DNA from: Chryseomicrobium palamuruense | GTDB lineage: Bacteria; Bacillota; Bacilli; Bacillales_A; Planococcaceae | Assembly (NCBI RefSeq): GCF_042649045.1 | Contig: NZ_JBHSEF010000009.1 | Span: 248,001 to 312,000, forward strand | DNA length: 64,000 nucleotides | Reading direction: 5' to 3' | Part shown: positions 18,409 to 26,634 of the stretch, piece after piece | Numbering within the stretch: the first letter of the stretch is position 1 | Layout: every line of letters starts with the position of its first letter | The notes under the pieces: generated by a model | Database searches by the model: none | What the model saw: only the letters and a program-made list of their open reading frames with translations | What the model was told of the DNA's origin: nothing | Position numbers and translations under genes: made by a program

Positions 18409-18423
18409 TGAGAATCTTTATCA
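18409..18423. promoter_or_regulatory. Fur box in the siderophore operon leader
   Basis: TGAGAATCTTTATCA matches the Fur 7-1-7 consensus at 12 of 14 fixed bases. It sits between the promoter and the GTG start at 18439, suited to block initiation when iron is plentiful. Confidence 0.75.
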
Positions 18424-18438
18424 TCGGGAGTGTATCGA

Positions 18439-19233
18439 GTGGTTCGATTACAAGCACAAGATCTACAAATTAAATATGGAGACCGTACGATTGTCGATAA
18501 ACTCTCTGTCGAGATTCCTGATGAGAAAGTCACCGTCATTATTGGTTCGAATGGATGTGGGAAATCTACTCTACTGAAAGCAATGACGCGCATCATTCCT
18601 CATCAGCAAGGCGCCGTTGTACTCGATGGGGAACTGATTGCGAAAGAAGATACGAAGTCGCTCGCACGGAAAATTGCTGTACTGCCGCAAACGCCTGATA
18701 GTGCAGGTGCTTTGACCGTGAAAGAGTTGGTATCTTACGGACGCTTTCCGCACCAGTCACGTTTTGGCAAGCTATCGAAGCGTGATTTTGAAATCATTGA
18801 TTGGGCACTGGAAGTGACAGGCACTAAGTTCTTCGAAACGCATCCCGTTGATTCATTATCGGGAGGGCAGCGTCAACGTGTGTGGATTGCGATGGCTCTT
18901 GCACAAGAAACGGATATGATTTTTCTTGATGAGCCGACCACGTATCTAGATATGGCCCACCAGCTAGAAATCTTAGAGCTTCTCCAAAAGCTCAATCAGG
19001 ATGAAAAACGAACGATTGTCATGGTTCTTCATGATTTGAATCATGCAGCTCGTTTTGCAGATTACATCATCGGCATGAAATTCGGGCATATTAAAATGGC
19101 TGGAACGGCAGAGGATGTTATACAGAAAAGCGTGTTACGGGAACTGTTTAATATTGATGCTGAGATCGGAATCGATCCCCGTACACAAAAACCAATTTGC
19201 ATTACCTATAACTTAATTCGAGGAGAAAAATAA
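18439..19233 (+). CDS. Iron-siderophore ABC transporter, ATP-binding protein
   Basis: The 264-residue ATPase of a FecCDE/Fhu-type importer. Walker A is GSNGCGKST (near residue 39), the signature is LSGGQRQRVWIAMAL, Walker B is DMIFLDEPTTYLDM, and the switch His is in MVLHDLNHA. It is a peripheral cytoplasmic subunit that pairs with the two permeases downstream; it resembles FecE/YusV-type enzymes. The start is the GTG at 18439, with CGGGAG 8 bases upstream; a GTG at 18430 overlaps that site. It is the first gene of a four-gene operon under Fur. The binding-protein gene begins one base after its stop. Confidence 0.92.
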   Translation: MVRLQAQDLQIKYGDRTIVDKLSVEIPDEKVTVIIGSNGCGKSTLLKAMTRIIPHQQGAVVLDGELIAKEDTKSLARKIAVLPQTPDSAGALTVKELVSYGRFPHQSRFGKLSKRDFEIIDWALEVTGTKFFETHPVDSLSGGQRQRVWIAMALAQETDMIFLDEPTTYLDMAHQLEILELLQKLNQDEKRTIVMVLHDLNHAARFADYIIGMKFGHIKMAGTAEDVIQKSVLRELFNIDAEIGIDPRTQKPICITYNLIRGEK

Positions 19234-19234
19234 C

Positions 19235-20164
19235 ATGAAGAAAATGTATGCATTTTTACTTGTTTTAGCTACTGTACTATTTCTAGCCGCTTGTGGTTCA
19301 GACAACGACACATCGTCAGGAACGGCAGAAGAACCGGAAGCAGAAGAATCAGGAACCATCACGTATGAGTCAGAAAATGGTCCCGTTGAAGTACCTGCAA
19401 ATCCACAACGTGTCATTAACTTAGCGACATTTGCAGGAAATGTCATGGCACTAGATGTACCGCTTGTAGGAGTGGATCAGTGGGCAAAAAACAACCCGAA
19501 CTTTGAAGAAAAACTAGCTGATGTAGAAGTGGTTACAGATGAAGATTTAGAAAAAATTATTGAATTAGATCCAGACCTCATCATTGGTCTGTCAGACATG
19601 AAAAATGTCGATAAATTAAGTGAAATTGCGCCTGTTGTGACATACACTTACGGGAAAGTAGATTATTTAACGCAACATATCGAAATTGGTAAACTTCTAA
19701 ATAAAGAAGAAGAAGCCCAAGCTTGGGTCGATGACTTCAATGCACGTGCGAAACAAATAGGGGAAGACATTAAAGCAGAACATGGCGAAGAAACGACAGT
19801 TACAGTAATTGAAAGCTTTGACAAGCAATTGTATGTATTCGGTGACAACTGGGGGCGTGGTACAGAAATCTTGTACCAAGCGATGGGTCTAACCATGACA
19901 GATAAAGTAAAAGAAATGGCACTGAGTGATGGCTACTATGCCCTCTCTTCTGAAGTTCTACCGGAATATGCAGCAGACTTTGTCGTGTGGAGCCGTCATG
20001 GGGATGCAGACAACTCGTTTGCAGAAACAGAAACATTTAAAAACATTCCAGCTGTGAAAGAGGATCGCTTACTGACAGTAGATGCCGCGGCATTCTACTT
20101 CAATGATCCAATCACTTTGGATTTCCAATTAGACACATTTAAAGACGGATTTTTAGGAGAGTAA
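19235..20164 (+). CDS. Iron-siderophore ABC transporter, substrate-binding lipoprotein
   Basis: A 309-residue lipoprotein. The lipobox LAAC follows a short hydrophobic signal (cysteine near residue 20). After a Glu/Ser/Thr-rich linker comes the type-III (helix-backbone) binding fold: EVPANPQRVINL at the start of the first lobe, DPDLIIGLSD, then VIESFDKQLYVFGDNWGRG and the C-terminal lobe. It catches ferric siderophore outside the membrane and gives it to the permease pair. The pattern is nearest to hydroxamate/FeuA-type receptors, but the siderophore cannot be named. No siderophore synthesis genes are in the window, so uptake of foreign siderophores is possible. Confidence 0.9.
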   Translation: MKKMYAFLLVLATVLFLAACGSDNDTSSGTAEEPEAEESGTITYESENGPVEVPANPQRVINLATFAGNVMALDVPLVGVDQWAKNNPNFEEKLADVEVVTDEDLEKIIELDPDLIIGLSDMKNVDKLSEIAPVVTYTYGKVDYLTQHIEIGKLLNKEEEAQAWVDDFNARAKQIGEDIKAEHGEETTVTVIESFDKQLYVFGDNWGRGTEILYQAMGLTMTDKVKEMALSDGYYALSSEVLPEYAADFVVWSRHGDADNSFAETETFKNIPAVKEDRLLTVDAAAFYFNDPITLDFQLDTFKDGFLGE

Positions 20165-20165
20165 T

Positions 20166-21176
20166 ATGTGGAAGTGGAAGCTACAAAACTATCCGTTTCG
20201 TTATAAGATGATCATCAGCCTGGTGGTGCTAGCCGCTGCTTTTGTGCTAGCGATTACGGTGGGTGCAGCGAACACTACAATCAAAGACGTCCTAGCGGCA
20301 TTTGGCATCGGTCCCGTGACCGATGCCGCTGTTGTTTTACAAGAAATCCGGATCCCTAGGGAAGTTGCCGCAGCCCTCGTTGGCGCGGCTCTTGGCGTTT
20401 CTGGAGCTATCATTCAGGGGATGACACGCAACCCGCTTGCGGACCCAGGCCTACTAGGTCTAACGGCTGGAGCCAATGCTGCACTCGCAATCGGGTTAGC
20501 AGCTTTTCCGTCCCTTCCTTATCTCGGTGTCATGGTGGCATGTTTCATTGGTGCGGCTGTTGGAGCTGCGCTCGTCTTTGGATTGAGTTCGTTTCACCCA
20601 GAAGGTTTTTCAACCATTCGCATTGTATTAGCCGGTGCGGCAATTTCAGCATTTCTATATGCAATCGCAGAAGGAGTAGGCATTTATTTTAAACTTTCTC
20701 AACAAGTGTCTATGTGGACAGCAGGAGGCATGATTGGAACAACGTGGACGCAGGTGGGCATTATGGTCCCGTTTGTTGTCTTAGGTGGACTTGTCGCTAT
20801 TCTGTATTCTCGTCACTTAACGATTCTCAGCTTAAGTGAAGAAGTAGCTGTCGGACTTGGACAAAAAACCCTCCACGTAAAAATCATTATGTTTATCCTC
20901 GTCGTGATGCTGACAGGAGCTGCCGTTGCTCTTGTAGGGAACTTAGCGTTCTTCGGACTCATGGTGCCTCACCTCGTCCGGCCGATAGTAGGGACTGACT
21001 ATAAGTTCGTACTGCCGATGTCCTTGGTTGTTGGTGCGATGTTTATGCTCTTCGCCGATACTGTCGCTCGTACCATCAATGCACCGTATGAGACGCCAGT
21101 GGCATCCGTAGTAGCTATCATGGGGCTTCCATTCTTCTTATTTTTGGTTCGAAAAGGAGGAGGAGCATTCCGATGA
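20166..21176 (+). CDS. Iron-siderophore ABC transporter, FecCD permease
   Basis: A 336-residue FecCD-family permease with about ten helices. Marks are REVAAALVGAALGVSGAIIQ, TRNPLADPGLLGLTAGAN and the ATPase-contact loop LVGNLAFFGLMVPHLVRP. It starts one base after the binding-protein stop (GGAGAG within that stop region) and overlaps the next permease by four bases (ATGA). The two permeases form the channel as a heterodimer. Confidence 0.92.
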   Translation: MWKWKLQNYPFRYKMIISLVVLAAAFVLAITVGAANTTIKDVLAAFGIGPVTDAAVVLQEIRIPREVAAALVGAALGVSGAIIQGMTRNPLADPGLLGLTAGANAALAIGLAAFPSLPYLGVMVACFIGAAVGAALVFGLSSFHPEGFSTIRIVLAGAAISAFLYAIAEGVGIYFKLSQQVSMWTAGGMIGTTWTQVGIMVPFVVLGGLVAILYSRHLTILSLSEEVAVGLGQKTLHVKIIMFILVVMLTGAAVALVGNLAFFGLMVPHLVRPIVGTDYKFVLPMSLVVGAMFMLFADTVARTINAPYETPVASVVAIMGLPFFLFLVRKGGGAFR

Positions 21177-22183
21177 TGAATACAAAAGCACAAAACCGTC
21201 AAAAATGGTTTTTAGGAGGATTCTCTGCAGCGATTTTAGCGACGATATTTATTAGTCTAGGTTTAGGAGACGCAGCGGTTTCTTACGACCGGATTGGTGC
21301 AGTCCTAAGTGGAAATGGGACGTTTAAAGAAGAGTTCGTCTTCTTTGATATCCGTTTGCCACGAATTCTTGTCACATTGCTCGCAGGGATGGCACTTGCT
21401 CTATCCGGTGCACTTTTACAGGGCATCACACGGAACGATTTAGCCGACCCTGGTATTATCGGGATCAATTCAGGTGCGGGTGTGGCTGTGGCTGTGTATT
21501 TTTTATTCTTTCCGATTGAAGCGGGAGTATTTATCTACGCACTCCCCGTCATCGCATTTTTAGGTGCCTTTCTTACAGCGGCCGCCATTTATTTTTTCTC
21601 CTATGACCGGATTTTAGGAGTCCAGCCTGTTCGTCTTGTATTAGTGGGGGTCGGATTCTCTATGGCGCTTTCCGGACTGATGGTGTTACTCATCTCTTCT
21701 GCTGACCGAGAAAAAGTTGATTTTATTGCGCGCTGGTTAGCGGGAGATATTTGGGGGACGGACTGGCCATTTATTTGGGCACTACTCCCATGGCTTGTCC
21801 TTCTTGTCCCAATTGCTTTAATAAAAGCATACCGCTTAAACATTTTAGGCCTTGGTGAACAAGTGGCCATTGGTTTAGGCTTGCCTATAGAGAGAGAACG
21901 AATGACACTTAGTGTGATTGCTGTGGCTCTCGCCGCTTCTGCGGTTTCTGTCACAGGAGGTATTTCATTTGTGGGTCTGATGGCTCCTCATATTGCCCGC
22001 CAACTTGTAGGTCCCCGGCATCAATTATTTTTACCGATCAGCTTATTGATTGGTGGGTTATTCTTATTGGTTGCGGACACAATTGGACGCACCGTATTAG
22101 ACAGCGGAAACGTACCAGCAGGCGTAATTGTCGCCCTAATCGGAGCTCCTTATTTCGTGTACTTACTAATGGTAAAAAGGTAG
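21173..22183 (+). CDS. Iron-siderophore ABC transporter, second FecCD permease
   Basis: A 336-residue FecCD permease, equal in length to its partner. It shows RILVTLLAGMALALSGALLQ, TRNDLADPGIIGINSG and the coupling loop GGISFVGLMAPHIARQ. The start overlaps the previous stop by four bases; a second ATG follows at once. It is the last gene of the Fur-controlled operon. No obvious terminator follows in the 130 bases before the nucleoside transporter leader. Confidence 0.92.
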   Translation: MMNTKAQNRQKWFLGGFSAAILATIFISLGLGDAAVSYDRIGAVLSGNGTFKEEFVFFDIRLPRILVTLLAGMALALSGALLQGITRNDLADPGIIGINSGAGVAVAVYFLFFPIEAGVFIYALPVIAFLGAFLTAAAIYFFSYDRILGVQPVRLVLVGVGFSMALSGLMVLLISSADREKVDFIARWLAGDIWGTDWPFIWALLPWLVLLVPIALIKAYRLNILGLGEQVAIGLGLPIERERMTLSVIAVALAASAVSVTGGISFVGLMAPHIARQLVGPRHQLFLPISLLIGGLFLLVADTIGRTVLDSGNVPAGVIVALIGAPYFVYLLMVKR

Positions 22184-22311
22184 GAGCAAGGGACATTAAC
22201 GAGAGATAGAGAGAAGGCAACTGAGAGTTCTTTCATTTACAAGTGATGAGAAATTTGATAAGATGCCGATAGTTGTCTGTCGTCAGACATCTTCAAGGGG
22301 TGATTCATGTA

Positions 22312-22325
22312 AGAAAGCGTTTTCG
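22312..22325. promoter_or_regulatory. Possible cre (CcpA) site upstream of the nucleoside transporter
   Basis: AGAAAGCGTTTTCG has the cre core AAAGCGTTT with two mismatches at the outer positions of TGWAARCGYTWNCW. It lies 37 bases before the TTG start. Nucleoside uptake operons of Bacillus are known CcpA targets, which supports the reading. Confidence 0.45.
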
Positions 22326-22361
22326 TTTTCTTGCTCACTAAACGAAAAGAAGGTGCACATA

Positions 22362-23609
22362 TTGAATATTCTCTGGGGTCTTGCAGGTATTGTCGTTGTC
22401 CTTGGAATTGCATTTTTACTGTCTTCTGCAAAGAAATCGATTAAGCCACGTACAATTTTAGGTGGATTAGCGATTCAAATTCTCTTTGCATTTATTGTTC
22501 TGAAATGGGAGTTAGGTCGGCAAGCGTTATTAGGGCTGACAAATGCTGTTCAAAATATGATCAGCTATGCAAATGAAGGGATTGCCTTTGTATTTGGTCC
22601 CCTTGGAGATCCAGTGGACGGCGTCGGTTTCGTCTTCGCATTCCAAGTTCTTGTGATCATTATTTTCTTCTCGTCTTTAATCTCTGTCCTGTATTACCTT
22701 GGCATCATGCAACTCGTCATTAAATTCATTGGTGGAGCATTGTCTAAACTTCTTGGTACAAGTAAAGCAGAATCGGTTTCTGCAGCTGCAAACATCTTTG
22801 TCGGACAAACGGAAGCACCGCTCGTTGTACGTCCATTCCTTGCAAAAATGACAAAGTCTGAGTTGTTTGCTGTAATGACAGGTGGTCTTGCTTCCGTGGC
22901 AGGTTCAGTTCTTGTTGGATACGCCTTATTAGGTGTACCACTTGAATTTCTTCTAGCAGCGAGCTTCATGGCTGCACCAGCAGGTCTGATCATGGCAAAG
23001 ATGATGATTCCTGAGACAGAAGAAGTCGATGATACGAATTTTGAGATGGAAAAAGATACGAACTCTGTGAACGTCATCGATGCGGCGGCTAACGGAGCGA
23101 GTGACGGATTGAAACTTGCTTTGAACGTCGGAGCGATGTTAATCGCGTTTATCGCATTGATTGCATTAATCAACGGTTTACTTGGCGGTGCTACGGGTGG
23201 AGTAAACTGGTTATTGAATTACGCGAACATGGATTTCCAACTTCCAGCGCTTACACTTGAAAGAATCTTAGGATGGATTTTTGCACCACTCGCATTTATC
23301 ATTGGTGTTCCATGGGCTGAGGCTGTTCAAGCTGGTTCATACATCGGTCAAAAGTTAGTACTTAACGAATTCGTTGCGTACTCTTCATTCGCACCGGAAA
23401 TTGCAAACTTAACGCCGAAAACGGTACTCGTTGTGAGTTTTGCACTTTGTGGCTTTGCGAACTTAAGTTCGATGGCGATTCTACTTGGTGGTCTAGGTGC
23501 TCTTGCCCCTAACCGTCGTCCTGATATCGCGCGTCTGGGTATTCGCGCAGTAGCTGCTGGTACACTAGCGTCCCTTCTAAGTGCTGCGATTGCTGGGATG
23601 TTCTTTTAA
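22362..23609 (+). CDS. nupC: Concentrative nucleoside transporter, NupC family
   Basis: A 415-residue CNT-family symporter that brings nucleosides into the cell with H+ or Na+. Family marks are EGIAFVFGPLGD (near residue 70), the binding hairpin region AAANIFVGQTEAPLVVRPFL, GGLASVAGSVLVGYALLGVP, and the C-terminal FALCGFANLSSMAILLGGLG. The start is a TTG at 22362 with AAGAAGG 8 bases upstream, giving MNILWG as in other NupC proteins; the open frame further back has no site. No phosphorylase gene follows. The first 121-bp repeat begins four bases after the stop codon. Confidence 0.9.
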   Translation: MNILWGLAGIVVVLGIAFLLSSAKKSIKPRTILGGLAIQILFAFIVLKWELGRQALLGLTNAVQNMISYANEGIAFVFGPLGDPVDGVGFVFAFQVLVIIIFFSSLISVLYYLGIMQLVIKFIGGALSKLLGTSKAESVSAAANIFVGQTEAPLVVRPFLAKMTKSELFAVMTGGLASVAGSVLVGYALLGVPLEFLLAASFMAAPAGLIMAKMMIPETEEVDDTNFEMEKDTNSVNVIDAAANGASDGLKLALNVGAMLIAFIALIALINGLLGGATGGVNWLLNYANMDFQLPALTLERILGWIFAPLAFIIGVPWAEAVQAGSYIGQKLVLNEFVAYSSFAPEIANLTPKTVLVVSFALCGFANLSSMAILLGGLGALAPNRRPDIARLGIRAVAAGTLASLLSAAIAGMFF

Positions 23610-23613
23610 CTCT

Positions 23614-23734
23614 TAGATGTGTAGCAGGCTCGCCCTGAAATTCTGTCAAATGCCAGCGTGGACAGGGAGGCGCCCTTTGCCTCAATGGCCGCGATGGCAT
23701 TTGGCATGGATTTCAAGCCTGCGCAACTCGATAA
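23614..23734 (+). repeat. 121-bp structured element, type B (copy B1)
   Basis: Begins TAGATGTG and ends GCAACTCGATAA. Arms GCAGGCT/AGCCTGC, GAAAT/ATTTC, CAAATGCCA/TGGCATTTG and GAGGC/GCCTC are nested in order. The central loop GCGCCCTTTGC is at offset 57-67. It shares length, ends and loop with copies A1, A2 and C, while its arms differ. It starts 4 bases after the nupC stop. Confidence 0.9.
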
Positions 23735-23738
23735 CTCC

Positions 23739-23859
23739 TAGATGTGGAGAACGCTCGTCCAGAAACCGTGAGCTAAGACGGGGGCTCCAAAAATGCGTTC
23801 TTTGCATTTCTGGAGGTCACGGCTTAGTGAAGGGGTTTCTAGCGTTCGCAACTCGATAA
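23739..23859 (+). repeat. 121-bp structured element, type A (copy A1)
   Basis: Begins TAGATGTGGAG and ends GCAACTCGATAA. Nested arms: GAACGCT/AGCGTTC, AGAAACC/GGTTTCT, CTAAG/CTTAG and CTCC..ATGC/GCAT..GGAG. The loop GCGTTCTTTGC is at offset 57-67. It is 116 of 121 bases identical to copy A2 (62170-62290) by my count, and one difference in each arm is compensatory. It follows B1 after a 4-base joint. Confidence 0.92.
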
Positions 23860-23862
23860 TGC

Positions 23863-23907
23863 AAGATGTGGAGAACACCAGATGTGAAACAACCTGCTCC
23901 AGAATGT
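23863..23907 (+). repeat. Truncated 5' ends of the 121-bp element
   Basis: Two successive copies of the 5' box (AGATGTGGAG at 23864, AGATGTGAAA at 23880). The second is followed by CCTGCTCCAGAA as in copy C. No 3' box follows before the terminator, so these are remnants. The first follows copy A1 after a 3-base joint. Confidence 0.65.
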
Positions 23908-23945
23908 AAAAACTCGCTTTCCCGAAAGGGGAGAGCGAGTTTTTG
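23908..23945. terminator. Bidirectional terminator between nupC and the solute importer
   Basis: The stem AAAAACTCGCT / AGAGCGAGTTTTT with loop CCCGAAAGGGG lies among the repeat remnants. It serves both convergent operons. Confidence 0.85.
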
Positions 23946-23951
23946 TTTACT

Positions 23952-23989
23952 TTATCGAGTTTCAGCCTTCAGAACGCCTGTGGCATCTA
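23952..23989 (-). repeat. Inverted mini-copy of the repeat element
   Basis: Read on the minus strand this 38-base stretch begins TAGATG and ends AACTCGATAA, the same outer boxes as the 121-bp elements. Between them is only a short inner part with CAGGC/GGCTG. It looks like an internally deleted copy in opposite orientation. Confidence 0.55.
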
Positions 23990-23992
23990 ACA

Positions 23993-24916
23993 TTATTCTT
24001 CAATCAATCCTTTTTCAATCAAGAAGTCACGTGCGACGTCTTCAGCTTTGTCGCCATCAATATCCACGCGGGCATTCATTGCAATCATCTCTTCTTCTGT
24101 GATCATGCCAGCTAAACCATTGATCAGTTCTTCAAGATCGGGGAACTGTTCGAGCGTTTCCATGCGTACTAAAGGAGCGGCATCATATTTCGGGAAAAAG
24201 CCCATATCATCTTCAGTAGATAATAAGTTGAATCGTTCAATACGGCCGTCTGTGGTAAAGGCAGGAATGACGTCCACGTCCCCATTCCTTAATGCTTCAT
24301 ACATAATATTCGGATCTAAACTTTCCGTTGAAGAAAACCCAAAACCATACGTACTTGCTAAGTCATCATATCCGTCTCCTTGACGCTCATAAAACGAATG
24401 AGGTGCGCCGAAGACCATATTTTGCGATTTCGAAAGTTTCGCTAAATCACTGTAGGTGTCGGCTGAAATCCCACTCTCTTGCGTGTAAGCGAGGGTATAG
24501 GTGTTCTCAAAACCAAGAGGCTCTAACCACGTGACATTAAATTCTTCTTCATATCCTTTTTTGACGCGATTGAAGACGTCTTCCGAGCTCTCACCTACTT
24601 CTGATTCGAGCTTTAAAACATCTTTTAAGCCAGTGCCCGTATATTCTACATAAATATCAATATCACCTTTTTCGATTGCGGGCGTTAAAATCGCTACCTC
24701 TCCTAGGCCTTCTTGATAAGTGATAGCATAATCGGAATTTGCCTCTAGATACTGGCCAATGATTTGAGGCAAGATAAATTGCTCTGTCCACGGTTTACCT
24801 CCAATAATTATCTCGTTATCTGCGTCGTCACCGGAAGAACCATTCCCACATCCAGATAAAATGAGAGCGGCTGTACCGGTCACTGCGAAAAATCTATTAT
24901 TCCAGATCTTGTTCAT
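23993..24916 (-). CDS. Glycine betaine/carnitine/choline ABC transporter, binding lipoprotein (OpuCC-like)
   Basis: A lipoprotein of about 307 residues of the OpuAC/ProX-type fold. The lipobox LSGC lies near residue 22, then IIIGGKPWTEQFILPQIIGQ opens the mature part; EYTGTGLKDVL and the late NGDVDVIPAFTTDGRI are typical of quaternary-ammonium receptors. It captures compatible solutes outside the membrane. I chose the ATG at 24916 (MNKIWNNRF), 8 bases after GGAGG; the ATG at 24922 is too close. It is the last gene of the operon ATPase-permease-receptor. Confidence 0.85.
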   Translation of the reverse strand: MNKIWNNRFFAVTGTAALILSGCGNGSSGDDADNEIIIGGKPWTEQFILPQIIGQYLEANSDYAITYQEGLGEVAILTPAIEKGDIDIYVEYTGTGLKDVLKLESEVGESSEDVFNRVKKGYEEEFNVTWLEPLGFENTYTLAYTQESGISADTYSDLAKLSKSQNMVFGAPHSFYERQGDGYDDLASTYGFGFSSTESLDPNIMYEALRNGDVDVIPAFTTDGRIERFNLLSTEDDMGFFPKYDAAPLVRMETLEQFPDLEELINGLAGMITEEEMIAMNARVDIDGDKAEDVARDFLIEKGLIEE

Positions 24917-24932
24917 CGTCATTTCCTCCTTG

Positions 24933-25580
24933 TTATCGATTCATTCCTTTTGGGGTACTGCGTTTTTCTACCCATTTCAATGTAAAGTCAAAAAATAGTG
25001 CAATAAAAGCTACAGGCAGAGCTCCTGCGAGTACCAATGAGTTGTTATAGGATTGAAGACCTCGGTAAATGACGTCACCGAGTCCTCCGGCACCTACAAA
25101 GGTGCCGAGTGTCGCAATTCCTACAGTAAGGACGGTTGCTGTTCGAATGCCTGCCATGATAAAAGGGAGGGCAAGCGGCAACTGGATGCGCCATAAAATG
25201 TCGCCTTTAGTCATCCCCATGCCAGTACCGGCTTCGATAATGGATGAATCAATGCCTGTGATTCCGGTATAGGTGTTGCGGATAATCGGAAGCAATGCAT
25301 AAATAGTGAGAGCGATTAAAGCGGTGGTTGATCCAATCCCAATCAACGGAACTAAAAAACCAAAGAGCGCTAGGCTCGGAATGGTCTGAAAAACGGCGGT
25401 CACCCCAATGACTGGTTCTGCAAAACGCTGATATCTCGCAACGAGAATACCGAGGGGGAGAGCTATCACTAATCCAATAAAGAGTGCGACAAAGGAAAGA
25501 AACATATGCTGGATGAACGATTCAATAATCAAGTCACTTCGCAACTGAACCGTGTTCCAAAAATTGACCCACCACGTCAT
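24933..25580 (-). CDS. Glycine betaine/choline-type ABC permease (OpuCB-like)
   Basis: A 215-residue permease with five or six helices. The ATPase-contact loop is EAGTGMGMTKGDILWRIQLPLALP, and the end FVGAGGLGDVIYRGLQ is typical of OpuBB/OpuCB. The start overlaps the ATPase stop by four bases. OpuC systems usually carry two different permeases (CB and CD); only one is present here, so it should work as a homodimer. Confidence 0.88.
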   Translation of the reverse strand: MTWWVNFWNTVQLRSDLIIESFIQHMFLSFVALFIGLVIALPLGILVARYQRFAEPVIGVTAVFQTIPSLALFGFLVPLIGIGSTTALIALTIYALLPIIRNTYTGITGIDSSIIEAGTGMGMTKGDILWRIQLPLALPFIMAGIRTATVLTVGIATLGTFVGAGGLGDVIYRGLQSYNNSLVLAGALPVAFIALFFDFTLKWVEKRSTPKGMNR

Positions 25581-26545
25581 GCGCTCACCTCCGAACGTGT
25601 TGCTGACTGAAGCAACGTCAACTGACTAATGAATCCGACTAATTCATTGCCGTTCGCCACCATCAGGTAGGGGACTTGGTGCTTTTCAAATTGAGCAATC
25701 GCTTCTCGAACAGTAGCTGTATTGACGATTCGAAAGGAGCGGATTGCAGGGTCCAGCTCTTTCTGATAGGTCAAGTCAAGCGCATGTAGTGGGACATCTA
25801 GCCATGAACGGTTTCTCTCTAAGCGTTCTGTACCGATGAACTGCGTGACAAACTCACTTGCAGGCGACTGGATAATTTCCTCGGGCGTCCCCATTTGTTC
25901 AATTTTGCCGTCACGCATGAGGATAATCTGGTCTGCGATTTTTAATGCTTCGTCCATATCATGGGTCACAAAGACAATGGTCTTTTGAATGTGTTGTTGA
26001 AGGGAAATCAGTTCATCTTGAAGCTGTTCGCGACTGATGGGGTCTAAGGCGCTGAATGGCTCATCCATCAATAAAATGGAGGGGTCTGCTGCGAGCGCTC
26101 GAACAAATCCAACACGTTGTTGCTGCCCGCCTGAGAGTTCAAGGGGATAGCGGGTTAAGTAGATATCCGGATCGAGACCGACAAGCTGCATAAGCTCCCT
26201 AATACGATCCAGCGTTTTCTCCTTCGGCCATTTTTTTAATTGAGGAACGAGAGAGGCATTTTTCTCGATCGTCATGTGAGGAAATAAACCGATGCGCTGA
26301 ATGACATATCCGATGTCGCGCCTAAGCTCTACCTCAGGTATACTAGAGATAAGTTGATTATGTATAGATATGGTACCGGATGTGGGTTTTTCCAATTGGT
26401 TGATGCATTTCATGAGTGTTGTTTTTCCGCAACCACTGGGGCCGATAACCACTGTCAATTTTCCTTCAGGCATTTCTACAGAAACATCGTCAAGTGCTTT
26501 TGTACCGTCAGGAAACACTTTGGTTATTTGATCGAGTTGAATCAC
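25577..26545 (-). CDS. Glycine betaine/choline-type ABC ATPase (OpuCA-like)
   Basis: An ATPase of about 322 residues. Walker A GPSGCGKTT (near residue 35), RIGLFPHMTIEKN, signature LSGGQQQRVGFVRAL, Walker B SILLMDEPFSALDP, switch VTHDMDEA. A C-terminal region (about 250-322) has the ending of a CBS pair (ATVREAIAQFEKHQVPYLMV) but is shorter than the usual tandem CBS, so osmotic gating may be reduced. The GTG at 26545 has AAGGAG 8 bases before it; a GTG at 26554 touches the site. It is the first gene of a three-gene operon. Confidence 0.87.
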   Translation of the reverse strand: MIQLDQITKVFPDGTKALDDVSVEMPEGKLTVVIGPSGCGKTTLMKCINQLEKPTSGTISIHNQLISSIPEVELRRDIGYVIQRIGLFPHMTIEKNASLVPQLKKWPKEKTLDRIRELMQLVGLDPDIYLTRYPLELSGGQQQRVGFVRALAADPSILLMDEPFSALDPISREQLQDELISLQQHIQKTIVFVTHDMDEALKIADQIILMRDGKIEQMGTPEEIIQSPASEFVTQFIGTERLERNRSWLDVPLHALDLTYQKELDPAIRSFRIVNTATVREAIAQFEKHQVPYLMVANGNELVGFISQLTLLQSATRSEVSA

Positions 26546-26634
26546 ATCATTCACTCCTTTTAAAACAGATATGGAAATAATACCACTATACCCCGGTCAT
26601 TCGATACATAAACCAGTTTCAAAGGGGGGTAAAA

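Noticed and set aside
18321..18596. 92-residue N-terminal extension of the ferredoxin-NADP reductase
   Set aside because: It crosses the Fur boxes and promoter region, has no FAD-fold similarity, and a GGAGCG site supports the start at 18320.
23611..24102. Short frames across the repeat cluster downstream of nupC
   Set aside because: They read through hairpin elements and terminators, have no ribosome sites and no protein-like composition.
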